Shown piece after piece: positions 43,645 through 54,935 of a stretch of 64,000 nucleotides of DNA. Source of the DNA: Budorcas taxicolor. Taxonomy: Eukaryota > Chordata > Mammalia > Artiodactyla > Bovidae. The DNA lies in NCBI RefSeq assembly GCF_023091745.1, contig NC_068920.1:148705622-148769621 (forward strand), in the 5' to 3' direction. A model generated the notes under the pieces. That model was not told the DNA's origin and searched no databases. It was given only the letters and a program-made list of their open reading frames with translations. Position 1 is the first letter of the stretch; each line of letters starts with the position of its first letter. The translations under genes and the position numbers were made by a program.

Positions 43645-46295
43645 ACACGCAAAAAAAGATGTCCTCTTCATTATAGGGGACTGGAATGCAAAAGTAGGAT
43701 GTCAAGAGCTATCTGGAGTAACAGGCAAATTTGGCCTTGGAGTACAAAATGAGGCAGGTCAAAGTTTTGCCAAGAGAAAGCACTGGTCATTACAAACATC
43801 CTCTTCCAACAACATAAGAGAAGACTCTACACATGGACATCACCAGATGGTCAACAACAAAATCAGATTGATTACATTCTTTGCAGCCAAAGATGGAGAA
43901 GCTTTATACAGTCAGCAAAAACAAGATTGAGAGCTGACTGTGGCTCAGATCATGAACTCCTTATTGCCAAATTCAGATTTAAATTGACGAAAGTAGGGAA
44001 AACTACTAGACAATTCAGGTATGACCTAAATCAAATCCCTTATGATTATACAGTGGAAGTGAGAAATAGATTCAAGGGATTAAATCTGGTAGTGCCTGAA
44101 GAACTATGGACCGAGGTTTATGACATTGTACAGGAGGCAATGATCAAGAACATCCCCAAGAAAAAGAAATGCAAAAGGGCAAAATGGTTGTCTGACAAGG
44201 CCTTACAAATAGCTGAGAAAAGAAGAGAAGTGAAAGGCAAAGGAGAAAAGGAGAGATATAGCCATTCGAATGCAGAGTTCCAAAAAATAGCAAGGAGAGA
44301 CAAGAAAGCCTTCCTCAGCGATCAATGCAAAGAAATAGAGGAAAATAGAATGGGAAAGATGAGATCTCTGCAAGAAAATTAGAGATACCAAGGGAACATT
44401 TCATGTAAAGATGGGCACAATAAAGTACAGAAATGGTACGGACCTAACAGAAGCAGAAGATATTAAGAAGAGGTGACAAGAATACACAGAAGATCTATAC
44501 AAAAAAGATCTTCATGACCCAGATAACCATGATGGTGTGATCACTCACCTAGAGCCAGACATTCTGGAATGCAAAGTCAAGTGGGCTTTAGGAAGCATCG
44601 CTATGAACAAAGCTAGTGGAGGTAATGAAATTCCAGCTAAGTTATTTCAAATCCTCAAAGATGATGCTGTGAAAGGGCTGCACTCAATATGCTAGCAAAT
44701 TTGGAAAATCAGCAGTGGCCACAGGACTGGAAAAGGTCAGTTTTCATTCCAATTCCTAAGAAAGGCAATGCCAAAGAATGCTCAAACTACTGCACAATTG
44801 CACTCATCTCACATGCTTGCAAAGTAATGCTCAAAATTCTCCAAGCCAGGCTTCAATAGTATGTGAAACATGAACTTCCAGATGTTCAAGTTGGATTTAG
44901 GAAAGGCAGAGGAACCAGAGATCAAATTGCCAACATCCGCTGGATCATCAAAAGAGCAAGAGAGTTCTAGACAAACATCTACTTCTGCTTTATTGACTAT
45001 GACTACACCAAAGCCTTTGACTGTGTGGATCACAACAAACTGTGGAAAATTCTTCAAAAGATGGGAATTCTAGACCACCTGACCTGCCTCCTGAGAAACC
45101 TATATTCAGGTAAAGAAACAACAGTTAGAACTGGACATGGAACAGCAGACTGGTTCCAAATCGGGAAAGAAGTATGTTGAGGCTGTATATTGTCACTTTG
45201 CTTATTTAACTTATAAGCAATGTACATCATGCAAAGTACTGGGCTAGATGAAGCATGAGCTGGAATCAAGATTGCTGGGAGAAATATCAATAACCTCAGA
45301 TATGTAGATGACACCACCCTTATGGCAGAAAGCGAAGAAGAACTAAAGAGCCTCTTGATGAAAGTGAAAGAGGAGAGTGACAACGTTGGCTTAAAACTCA
45401 ACATTAAGAAAACTAATATTATGACATCCAGTCTTATCACTTCATGCCAAATAGATGGGGAAACAATGGCAACAGTGAGAGACTGGCTTTTGGGGGGGAC
45501 GTCCCTGGTGGCTCAGACGGTAATATGTCTGCCTACAATGCGGGAGACCCGGGTTCAATCCCTGGGTCAGGAAGATCTCCTGGAGAAGGAAATGGCAACC
45601 CACTCCAGTATTCTTGCCTGGAAAATCCCATGGAGGGAGAAGCCTAGTAGGCTACAGTCCATGGGGTTGCAAAGAGTCGAACACGACTGAGCAACTTCAC
45701 TTTCTTTCACTTTCCAAAATCACTGCAGATAGTGACTACAGCCATGAAATTTAAAAAAATGCTTGATCCTTGGAAGAAAAGCTTTGACCAAACTAGATAG
45801 CATATTAAAAAGCAGAGATATTAGTTTGCCAACAAAGGTCTGTCTAGTCAAAGCTATGGTTTTTCCAGAAGTCAAGTATGGATGTGAGAGTTGGACTATA
45901 AGGAAAGCTGAGTGCCAAAGAATTGATGCTTTTGAACTGTGGTGTTGGAGAAGACTCTTGAGATTCCTTTGGACTGCAAGGAGATCCAACCAGTCCATCC
46001 TAAAGGAGACCAGTCCTGGGTATTCATTGGAAGGACTGATGCTGAGGCTGAAACTTCAATACTTTGGCCACCTGATATGAAAAACTGACTCATTCGAAAA
46101 GATCCTGATGCTGGGAAAGATAGAAGGTGGGAGAAGGGGATGACAGAGGGTGAGATGGTTGGATGGTATCACCGACTTGATGGACATGAGTTTGAGTAAA
46201 CTCTGGGAGTTGGTGATGGCCAGGGAGGCCTGGTGTGCTGCAGTCCATGGGGTCACAAAGAGTTGGACACAACTGAGAGACTGAACTGAACTGAA
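43645..46295 (+). mobile_element. BovB LINE, longest copy (2.65 kb with nested SINE)
   Basis: This is the only copy here reaching the endonuclease: 'GDWNAKVG' (43676-43699) and, after frame damage, 'SDHELLIAKFRFKL' (from 43945). An open frame from 43927 to 44382 links the endonuclease end to the reverse-transcriptase lead-in. The transcriptase follows in several frames: 'FIDYDYTKAFDCVD' with a 6 bp insertion (44994-45008) and YVDD (45301-45312) where the other well-kept copies have YADD. A Bov-tA lies inside at about 45496-45712. The 3' end is 'gagactgaactgaactgaa'. Multiple stops make it inactive. No TSD found. Confidence 0.95.
45496..45712 (+). mobile_element. Bov-tA SINE nested in BovB
   Basis: The head is 'cgtccctggtggctcagacg', the B-box region 'gggttcaatccctgggtcagg', and the body ends 'cttcactttctttcac'. 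BovB text stops at 'gagagactggctttt' and resumes at 'tccaaaatcactgcag'. A clear TSD is not visible. Confidence 0.93.
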
Positions 46296-46539
46296 GGACA
46301 CACAGTCACAACAGCTCCTCCCTGCAGTTCACATGGACTCAGCTCTCTTAGGCTTTGTCCCAGATCCCCTCTTCACAAGTGCTTATTATCACGGGCCAGA
46401 TGTTCAGACATCCTACAAAGCCATTATGGAGCTACAGGGTGGTGTTGATGCCAGACCAGAGTTGAGCCAAAGGAACCAAAGATGTCAAAGGGATGGGGGC
46501 ACCAGGGCTGCCACATGGAGCTGTGGGCAGCATTGTTAG
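46296..46539. other. No gene or repeat recognised
   Basis: Short spacer between BovB and a Bov-A fragment. Confidence 0.45.
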
Positions 46540-46640
46540 TGCCAGTCACTCAGCCGTGTCTGACTCTTGGCAACCCCATGGACTGCAGCCCGCCAGGCTC
46601 CTCTATCCATGGGATTCTCCAGGCAAGGATTCTGGAGTGT
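46540..46640 (-). mobile_element. Bov-A SINE fragment
   Basis: Reverse-strand Bov-A: 'cagtcactcagccgtgtctg', 'ccatggactgcagcccgcc', 'ccatgggattctccaggc', ending 'ttctggagtg'. Confidence 0.88.
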
Positions 46641-47148
46641 GTGCAGCACAACTTACATGCTAATGATAAAACTATGGCATGAATTTAAAAATGAATGATG
46701 CCATCTTTGTGATTAAGGAAAGCTACGACCTTTTAACAACTTCTAGAGCATTAAATATGAGGCAGGAATTGATTCATTTGATTACTTCAAAATTAAAGTT
46801 TTCTGTTCTGAAAAGAGAAAATAACTGTAATGTCTAAAACTGGCACAAGATTAATATCTGAATTATGAAAGGAGCTCCTAACAAGCATGTGAAAGGGTTT
46901 CCAGTTATTAGTAATTAGAGAATTAAGAAATGCATGAAGTTGTGATTTCAAGATTATTAACTCTTCTCCCTCAACAAATAGAAGACCATAAAAGAGGACA
47001 ATGTCATGGGTGACAGGGGTGAGATTATAGGCACAGATTCTCTTGCAGGGAATAGAAACTGATATGGCCTTTCTGAAAACCTGCCTTACACGAATCAATC
47101 AACTCACATATGTTTGAGTGTGAGTGGGACCCTGAAGGACTCCTAACT
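46641..47148. other. No gene or repeat recognised
   Basis: AT-rich, with a 101-codon minus-strand frame (46793-47098) lacking any recognisable domain. Confidence 0.42.
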
Positions 47149-47352
47149 GTTGCTGTTTAGTCTCTGAGTTGTGTCTGACTCTTTTGTGACCTCTTGGGCT
47201 GTCTGTGGGATTTTCCAGGCAAGAATACTGGAGTGGGTTGCCGTTTCTTTATCCAGGGGATCTTCCTGACCCAGGGATGGAACCTGCAGCTCCTGTTGCA
47301 TCTCCTGCATTGCAGGTGGGTCTTTACTGCTAAGTTACTGGGGATTCCAGTG
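47149..47352 (-). mobile_element. Bov-tA SINE, diverged
   Basis: 'gttgctgtttagtctctgag', 'ccaggcaagaatactggag', 'ggatcttcctgacccaggg' and 'ctgcattgcaggtgggtc' in reverse orientation. The head is eroded. Confidence 0.88.
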
Positions 47353-47364
47353 CATAGCTGCAGC

Positions 47365-47743
47365 CTATAACTTGAGCGATTATTTCCCTAGGTATATCCT
47401 AGGGGAATCCTAACAAATTTTCACATATGCATAAGAAAATATGGGCTAGGATGCTCTTTGGCTACTTTCCTGATGGTAGAGACTAGAAACCACCTGTGTC
47501 CTTTTGGACAGGAAATGTAAGCTGTGGCAGATATACATCCTGAAGAGGTAAGCGGCAATCAGGATAGGGCTCAAATGTTGGCTGCTTAGATATATGCATA
47601 CCCCCTTGGATGGAACTTAAAGAAGTGATGCTTAATGAAAATATAAGAAAAAGAGGTAACAGGTGCAACTTACTGGCAACTATATCAATAATTTCTATCT
47701 TGAAAAATCACATACTAACAGAAAGACATTCATTTTATAATAG
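47365..47743 (+). mobile_element. Old L1 ORF2 end/3' region (tentative)
   Basis: 'agactagaaaccacctgtgt', 'gacaggaaatgtaagctgtgg' and 'gatggaacttaaagaagtg' parallel the 'ctggaaacaacc...tggataaattgtgg...tgaatct' stretch of old mammalian L1s. Divergence is high. Confidence 0.45.
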
Positions 47744-47860
47744 TAGGTTGGCCAAAAATTTCATTTGGCCAGTGAATGAATACATTGTTCAATAAAGTTC
47801 TTAGTGAATATGAGAAATGTATCTTCCAATTTCACTTGGAACAAACTTTTTGCCAACCTA
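47744..47860. mobile_element. Mariner-type MITE with terminal inverted repeats
   Basis: 117 bp. The ends 'taggttggccaaaaa' and 'ctttttgccaaccta' are inverted repeats, each including the TA expected at mariner sites. The centre is non-coding. Confidence 0.88.
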
Positions 47861-47910
47861 ATATCAAAAGGATTGCATTAGACATGGGGATGTGTTATGA
47901 AGATTGTAAC

Positions 47911-48151
47911 TGCGACTCCCAGGACTGCAGCACTCCTGGCTTCCCGGTCCTTCACTATCTCCTGGAGTTTGCCCAAACTCGTGTCCATTGAGTTGGTGAT
48001 GCCATCCAACCATCTAATCCTCTGTTATCTCTTTCTCCTCCAGCCCTCAATTTTCCCCAGCATCAAGGTTTTTCCAGTGAGTCAGCTCTTCACATCAGTT
48101 GGCTGAAGTATTGGGGCTTCAGCTTCAGCATCAGTCCTTCCAATGAACATT
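47911..48151 (-). mobile_element. BovB 3' UTR segment lacking the tip
   Basis: The reverse complement runs from 'ggaaggactgatgctgaagc' to 'gtgctgcagtcctgggagtc'. The final ~55 bp including the tail are missing, so this piece is truncated or was cut after insertion. It carries the 'gatagtgaaggac' block. Confidence 0.88.
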
Positions 48152-48257
48152 AGCTTGCACAAATTGAAGGTAATGTACAGTGAACTGAAGAGTCTGCTTA
48201 ATTTCATCTTCTGTATTTCTGTATTTGAAGTGAAAAATCAATATGCAACCATATATA

Positions 48258-49999
48258 TGATGCAAAGAAATAGAGGAAAGCAATAGAATAGTAAAGACTA
48301 GAGATCTCTTCAAAAAATCAGAGATACCAAGGAAATATTTTGAGCAAAGATAGGTACAATAAAAGACAGAAACAGTATGGACCTAAAATAACCAGAAAAT
48401 ATTAAGAAGAGGTGACAAGAATAAACAGAAGAACTTACAAAAAAGATCTTAGTGATCAGATAACCATGATGGTGTTATCACTCACCTAGAACCAGACATC
48501 TTGGAGTGTGAAGTCAAATGGGCCTTAGGAAGCATCACTATGAACAAAGCTGGTGGAAGTGATGGAATTCCAACTGAGCTATTTCAAATCCTAAAAGGTG
48601 ATGCTATGAAAGTGGTGCACTCAATATGCCCAAAAGTTTGGAAAAGTCATCAGTAGCCACAGGACTGGAAAAGGTCAGCTTTCATTCCAATCTCAAAGAA
48701 GGGCAATGCCAAAGAATGTTCAAACTACTGCACAATTGTACTGATTTCATGTGCTAGCAAGGAAATGCTCAAAATCTTCCAAGGTAGGCTTCAACAGTAT
48801 GTGAACTTAGAACTTCCAGATGTATAAGCTGGATTTAGAGAAGGCAAAGAAACTAGAGATCAAAGTGCCAACATCTGTTGGATCATAGAAATAGCAAGAG
48901 AATTCCAGAAAGAAAAAAAAATCTACTCCTGCTTCATTGACTATGCTAAAGCCTTTGACTATGTGGATCACAATAAACTGTGGAAAATTCTGAAACAGAT
49001 GGGAATACCAGACCACCTGACCTGCCTCCTGAGAAACCTGTATGCAGGTCAGGAAGCAACAGTTAGAACTGGACATGGAACAGAAGACTGGTTCAAAATT
49101 GGGAAAGGAGTGTGTCAAAGCTGTGTATTGTCACCCTGGTTATTTAACTTACATGCAGAGTACATCATGAGAAACGCTGGGCTGGATGAGGCATAAGCTG
49201 GAATCAAGATTGCTGGGAGAAATATCAAAATCTCAGATATGGAGATAACACCACTCTTATGGCAGAAAGCAAAGAGGAACTAAAGAGCTTCTTGATGAAG
49301 GAGACAGAGGAGAGTAAAAAAGCTGACTTAAAACTCAACATTCAAAAAGCTAAGATAATGGCATTAGGTCCCATCACTTCATGGCCTATTGATGGGGAAA
49401 CAATGGAAACAGTGACAGACTTTATTTTCTTGGACTCCAAAATCACTGCAGATGGTGACTGCAGCCATGAAATTAAAAGACGCTTGCTCCTTGGAAGAAA
49501 GCTATGACAAACCTAGACAGTATATTTAAAAGCAGAGACATTACTTTGCCAATAAAGGTCCATCTAGTCAAAGCTATGGTTTTTCCAGTAGTCTTGTATG
49601 GATGTGAGAGTTGGACCATAAAGACGGCTGAGAACTGGTGCTTTCCAACTGTGGTGTTGGAGGAGACTCCTGAAATTCCCTTGGACTGCAAGGATATAAA
49701 ACAAGTCAATCCTCAATGAAATCAACCCTGAATATTCATTGGAAGGACTGATGCTGAAGTTCCAATACTTTGGCCACCTGATGCGAAGAACCAATTCATT
49801 GGAAATGAATGTGATGCTGGGAAATACAGAACACAGGAGGAGAAAGGGGTGCGGGGTCAGATGATGAAATAGTTGCATGCATCACTGACTCAATGGACAT
49901 GAGTTTGGGCAAATTTTGGGAGATGGTGAAAGACAGGGAAGCCTAATGTGCTGCAGTGTATGGGGTTGAAAAGAATTGGACATGACTGAGCGACTGAAT
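48258..49999 (+). mobile_element. BovB LINE, 1.74 kb, decayed
   Basis: Covers the reverse-transcriptase lead-in to the 3' UTR. Recognisable pieces are 'FIDYAKAFD'-equivalent DNA near 48938-48964, 'PDHLTCLLRNLYAGQEA' (about 49007-49057) and 'TLMAESKEELKSF'. The catalytic box is altered to YGDN (49238-49249) and frameshifts surround it. The 3' end is 'gcgactgaataacc', with the block 'gagatggtgaaagacagg'. It is dead and has no clear TSD. Confidence 0.93.
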
Positions 50000-51496
50000 A
50001 ACCACAAACTATACTAACACTGCACTTCCTCTTCCTGTAAAAACTGTGGGATTGATGAAGGGGGATAATGAAGCAGGGGGATGCTTGCTTCTATGCACAG
50101 AATGGCTGTGGCTGTGACAGCCATAACTGAGAAGCAGTTCAGGTATTTGAGTCATCACCCAAATACCACCAGCAGTACTGCCATGATGCTGTGATTTTTT
50201 TTTTTTTTTTTTGGACATGCAATTAACTGTTGGTAAAATTTCCATAAGACAAAAGATAATCTTCCCTTCAGTTATGAGTTAGCTATATTCTTGGAACATT
50301 CAGCATGTAATAAAGTTTTACAAAGAGAGCTCTTTGTTTACAATTGTAAAATGAAATTGAATACTAGGTTCAAATAGTTTTCAAAAGATTTTCACCTACA
50401 TGAATCTCTGGTGAAGGATTTGAAAGTTTCACAAGCTAGAGCAATATGTTTTTTCTGCATCCAGCATTTCTGACTCTTGCCAACCAAATGCCAATAAACC
50501 CCAACCCCAAACAGTGACAGGACGGGGACCCCCAAGCTTCCAAGATTCCTCCTAAGGGTACCTATGGTCCTCATTGATTTCTAGTGGGACAACAAGGAAA
50601 TTCAGAATGACTCATAGTGGAAAGCCAACTTCTTTTTTCCTATATTGAAAGTTTTTTTGCTAACCTCCAGATCTAGGAATCTGACTTTATAAGACATCCT
50701 GAAAGCGAAGGTTAGAAAGATGGCTGTGTCTCTTGTGAAGTGGTTTACAGAAGATGAAAAATGTGTTTCCATTCGCCTTGTACAGACATGGCTTGGTGCT
50801 AACTATTGTGATTGATCATCAGTCTAATGAATAACAACAGAAGCAATGAGTAAATGGTTATTTCCCAGGGAAAATCCAGAATCCAGGTTCAATTGGAAAT
50901 AATTCAAGCAGCATGGGAGAGGCTGAAAGTAATCAATGAGTAATCAGAACATGAATTCCAGGAAAGTGAAAATGCTGTTACAGTGTAAGCAATTTCTGCT
51001 TTTAGAAGCAGGATTAGTATGGTGTTGGTCTACTTGAACATTTTTCAAACTTTAAAAAAAGAGAAAAATTATTTTCAAATGAGCTATTAGGGAGATCCCT
51101 AAAATATAAAGCAGATGAATCAAGTATTTTTTTTTTTACTACACATGTGGTTTATGAGTTCATATTTATAGTATTTTATTATTAATCAAGCAATTGCAAC
51201 ATGAAACTGTTTTATGGCATAAGCATTTGAAATCAAGGTTATTGATGATAACTCCATCTCCTCTTTAAGATCTAATTTATTCTGGTATTTTTATATGGCT
51301 GCACAAGATTAAAATATCTTGAATCATAGGAACATGCAAATAGTGATTTTTCTAAAAAGTTTGCCATGTATCTTCAGGGCTTAATTTATGAATCTGTTGC
51401 AAAAGCTTAAAATATAAATAAGAAAAAAATTATTGCTTAAAACAAATCGATCACCAGGGACATCTAAATTCTTTTATAGTCAAGTGACAGTGGCAA
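50000..51496. other. No gene or repeat recognised; T18 run
   Basis: A run of 18 Ts lies at 50195-50212 and an A-run near 51053-51060. 50600-51450 is AT-rich and repeat-free. No credible frame. Confidence 0.42.
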
Positions 51497-51690
51497 ACTA
51501 TTACATACAGAATGGATAAACAACAAGGTCCTACTATATAGCACAGGGAGCTATACCCAATCTCTTAGGGTAAACCAATGGAAAAGAATATAAGAAAAAG
51601 AACGTATGACTGAGTCACTTTGCTATACAACAGAGACTGGCATCAAATTGCAAATCAGTTGTCTTTCAATAAAAAAAATAATGATGTGAA
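51497..51690 (+). mobile_element. L1 3' end (artiodactyl type)
   Basis: 'acaaggtcctactatatagc', 'acagggagctatacccaatc', 'gagtcactttgctatacaac', then an A-rich 'caataaaaaaaataatg' tail. No coding part. Confidence 0.82.
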
Positions 51691-52703
51691 AAATAATAAA
51701 GCTTGGCAAATAGGAAAATTTAACAAGCTAAATCTAAAGCAAATAAAACAAACAAAAGCTAGTCTAAGCCCCAGAGCTATCAATACTAAAATGTAATCAC
51801 GCAGGGCCATGTCATATGTTCTCATATTATTCTACAGATGATAACAAAACTGGAGTGGGGGCCTGAACCTCTCAGGGTTGCCTGACCCTTGCCCATCAGT
51901 GACTGAGAACTCCAGGCTCATGTTCGGCTGTAGTAGTGCCTGGACATATGGACTTCAGATAATCACAGATTTTTGGATAAGACTGAATCTTCTGAGGGCT
52001 GGTGCAGAGCTATAGCCTTCATCTTTAATGCTATATCTGACTTGAATTTAAATATATTCATGGAATGCATGCCAAAAAATGTTCAGAGCCGTTCCAAAAG
52101 AGATTAATACACTGGTCACCTCTAGTGTGTTAAAATTTGGTAGAGAACTACACTACTTTAAAATCGAGAACATGCATATTAGAGATGAAATTCTGTACTA
52201 CCATTTATACAGCTGGAAACCATCATTTATAGAATCTGTTCTACTTAAAATTAACCCTGCATTTTTAGAAAGAAACTTAGAAACATACTCTTAGCACCAA
52301 AGCACAGAGGACACCAGAAGAAAGCAGATGTCACGGTCGTGTCTCTCCTGGACTCCCAGGCTTCTGATCCTTTCAGGCTTTGTCTCTTTATATCCTGCTA
52401 TAATATTAATCATTGCCCCAAATCCTGAAAAAGATGGCTTAGAGAATTAAGTAGCTGAGATCTGTGAGAGTGCTTTGACAGGAACGCTTAGCTCTGTAGG
52501 TTCATTCAAAATGCGTCACTTGCCCCATGAACAAGATCTAAGGCTTTGCCTTCTTGTTTTAAGAAGGCAGATGTCTTTCTCAACCAGACTGTTCAGTCCC
52601 AAAAGAATTTAAATTATAAAGCAATCACTCTTAAGACATTTGTTTACTTTTAAAGATTATTACTTATTTTACTATAAAGTGCCATCTACTTATTTATGTA
52701 GAC
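51691..52703. other. No gene or repeat recognised
   Basis: Unassigned. A 71-codon frame at 52079-52294 has no recognisable content. Confidence 0.42.
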
Positions 52704-52710
52704 TATAAAT

Positions 52711-52926
52711 AGACTCACTGGAAAAGACCCTGATGCTGGAAAAGACTGAAGGAAAAAGGAGAAGGGGAGAAGAATGAAGCAGAGGATGAGATGGTTAGAT
52801 AAGCATCACTGACTCAATTGACGTGAATCTGAGCAAACTCTGGGAGACAGTGGTAGACAGAGGAACCTGGCGTGCTGCAGTCCATGGGTCTCAAAGAGTC
52901 AGACACGCCTTAGCGACTGAACAACT
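52711..52926 (+). mobile_element. BovB 3' end, AACAAC-tail type, 7 bp TSD
   Basis: 'gactcactggaaaagaccc', 'gagacagtggtagacagagg', 'cctggcgtgctgcagtcc', ending 'gcgactgaacaac'. 'tataaat' at 52704-52710 and 52927-52933 is a plausible but short TSD. Confidence 0.9.
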
Positions 52927-52933
52927 TATAAAT

Positions 52934-53521
52934 GTTTTAAATAGGGAGAAATCTTAAGAGAAAAAAAAATCACTCCTACACAAGGGCTGGAAGGCAACCA
53001 ATGTGAACAATTTAATTCATTCCTCCCCATCTTTTATTTTTTATTTGCAGTGTTATATTTAAGCGTGACGATGTTTACATATAATTTTTATTTCACTATT
53101 TTGTCTTAATATTAAAACAAATATTTTCTCATGTCACACTAGATTTTTGTAACTCCAACTTCAAGAGTATACAGCAAGCTGTTTTATTTTACCCAGAGTC
53201 AATCTATCTGACTTACATCTCTACCTTTGCCCTTCTCCAACTGTTTGGATCTATTTACAGTTTTTGTTGTTGTTGTTATTCATAAATAAGAAATAGTGGC
53301 TTTCGGGAACAGAGCACTTTTGAGGTCAGTCGATAGGTGCTTCATAGGGTGAGAATTTCTGGGGGGCATTGAGCCTCATTATCTGATACATTCAGCATTC
53401 ACACATCAAGGTAAGATACCCTAGACCACAAGCGTGGGCCAATGCAGCAACAGGACCAATATAAAAGCAAAACAGCAAAATTGCAATTGGAAATGGTACC
53501 GTTGGATGGGGGCCTGGGGGA
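52934..53521. other. No gene or repeat recognised
   Basis: AT-rich sequence with a short (TTG)n run at about 53261-53277. Confidence 0.45.
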
Positions 53522-53740
53522 GGGCTTCCCTGGTGGCTTAGTGATAGAGAATCTGCCTGCCAGCGAAGGAGACTGGAGTTTGATCCCTGGGTTGGGAAGA
53601 TTCCCTGGAGAAGGAAATGGCCACCCACTCCAGTATTCTTGCCTGAAAGATCTCATGGACTGAGGAGCCTGGTGGATTACGGCCATGGGGTCACGAAGAG
53701 TTGAACATGGCTGAGCGACTAAACAACCACCACCACCATT
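53522..53740 (+). mobile_element. Bov-tA SINE
   Basis: The head is 'gggcttccctggtggcttag', the B-box region 'gagtttgatccctgggttgg', the body 'ccactccagtattcttgcc', and the tail 'ctaaacaaccaccaccacc'. Confidence 0.93.
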
Positions 53741-53768
53741 GGAGAGGAAGAAAGCCTTGTACAGTGGT

Positions 53769-54113
53769 TGCTGTGGGCTGACTGTTATTAATATATGTCA
53801 AAGTCCTAATCTCTAGTATCTCAGAATGTGACGCTATCATGGGAATGGACCCTGATCCCTCCGGTAGAGTCCCCATAAGAAGAAATTAGGACACGGACAT
53901 ACACACAAAGGAAGGTCTTGTGACAGAGGATGTGAAGGACAGGGAGAAGGTGGCCATGTACAACTCCAGCCCAGAGACCTCAGCTGGGGCCAGCCTTGCT
54001 GGCAGCTTGAACTTGGCCTTCTGGTTCCCTGAACTGTGAGGAAATAAACTTCTCTTTTTGAAGCTCCCCAGTTTAGGGAACTTCGTTATGGCAGGCCTGG
54101 CACCCTAATACAG
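53769..54113 (+). mobile_element. MLT1 solo LTR (ERVL-MaLR)
   Basis: The order is typical of MLT1 LTRs: 'gtcaaagtcctaatctctag', 'cagaatgtgacgctatc', 'agaagaaattaggacacgg', 'gagaaggtggccatgtac', 'gaactgtgaggaaataaac', and the end 'ttatggcaggcctggcaccc' plus 'taatacag'. No internal region adjoins it. Confidence 0.82.
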
Positions 54114-54184
54114 TGGGGAAGTACGGGAGATGGGGGTAGTGGTCCGACCACATGGGATGAAATCGCAGTTCCTTCCTTCGTAGC

Positions 54185-54320
54185 TGTGTGTCTGACCCCA
54201 GCCATCCACCCCTCTGGATTCTTATCTATAAATCAGTGATATGAATACCTGCTCTGCACAGGGTTAAAGAGCATGCAAACCATTCCTGGCATCTAGGCAA
54301 TTCTATGTAATTGTTAGGGG
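54185..54320 (+). mobile_element. MIR SINE fragment
   Basis: 'cttatctataaatcagtgat', 'atgaatacctgctctgcac', 'agggttaaagagcatgc' and 'cattcctggcatctaggc' track the MIR 3' half. Confidence 0.62.
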
Positions 54321-54349
54321 TTTTTGTTTGGTTATTTTGTTAGTATAAC

Positions 54350-54564
54350 AGTTTGGTTGCTAAATTGTGTTCAACTGTTTTGCGACCCCATGAACTGTGG
54401 CTCACTAGGCACCTCTGTCCAAGGGGACTTCTCAGGCAAGAGTACTGGAGTGGGTAGCCATTTCCTTCCCCAAGGGACTTTCCAACCCAGGGATTGAACC
54501 TGGGTCCCTTGCATTGCAGGCAATCTCCTGCATGGAAGGTGGATTCTTTACCAACTGAGGCATC
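54350..54564 (-). mobile_element. Bov-tA SINE
   Basis: Reverse-strand element: 'gttgctaaattgtgttcaac', 'gcaagagtactggagtggg', 'ccagggattgaacctgggtc', 'ggattctttaccaactgagg'. An extra ~20 bp duplicates the 'gcattgcaggcaatctcctg' region of the head. Confidence 0.9.
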
Positions 54565-54580
54565 TAACTATAATAAAAAG

Positions 54581-54775
54581 CAAAGGTCTCCAACCTCTGG
54601 TATCTAATATCTGATGATCTAGGGTAGAGTTGATGTAATAACAATAATAGAAACAAAGTATACAATAAACGTAATGAGCCTGAATCATCCCGAAACCATC
54701 CACCCTATCTTGGTCCACGGAAAATTTGTCATCCTTTAAACCAGTCCCTGGTGTCAAAAAAGTTGGAGACCGCTG
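54581..54775. mobile_element. hAT-type non-autonomous DNA transposon
   Basis: Perfect 10 bp inverted ends 'ggtctccaac' (54585-54594) and 'gttggagacc' (54762-54771) flank 'atctgatgatctagggt', 'cctgaatcatcccgaaacc' and 'ccagtccctggtgtcaaa'. I know this as a widespread eutherian hAT relic but am unsure of its name. Confidence 0.7.
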
Positions 54776-54784
54776 AAAAGATCA

Positions 54785-54935
54785 TGAATGTTGAACTTAG
54801 ATTAAGTTTGCATCCTAACTCTGCTACTAACTAGCTGCATGCCTATCAGCAAGCCACTTGGAGAGACTCTTTTTCATTTGAAAAATATGAGACTGAGGGT
54901 TAGCTGTGAACGCTGGAGAATGAAACGTGCAGTGT
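54785..54935 (+). mobile_element. MIR SINE fragment
   Basis: 'gtttgcatcctaactctgc', 'tactaactagctgcatgcc' and 'ttcatttgaaaaatatgag' follow the MIR head-to-core sequence. Confidence 0.68.

Noticed and set aside
43927..44382. 151-codon open frame as a host gene
   Set aside because: It is the endonuclease end and reverse-transcriptase lead-in of BovB ('SDHELLIAKF').
48807..49118. 103-codon minus-strand frame
   Set aside because: It is the antisense shadow of BovB. The same antisense peptide pattern recurs at 25423-25788 and 44809-45057.
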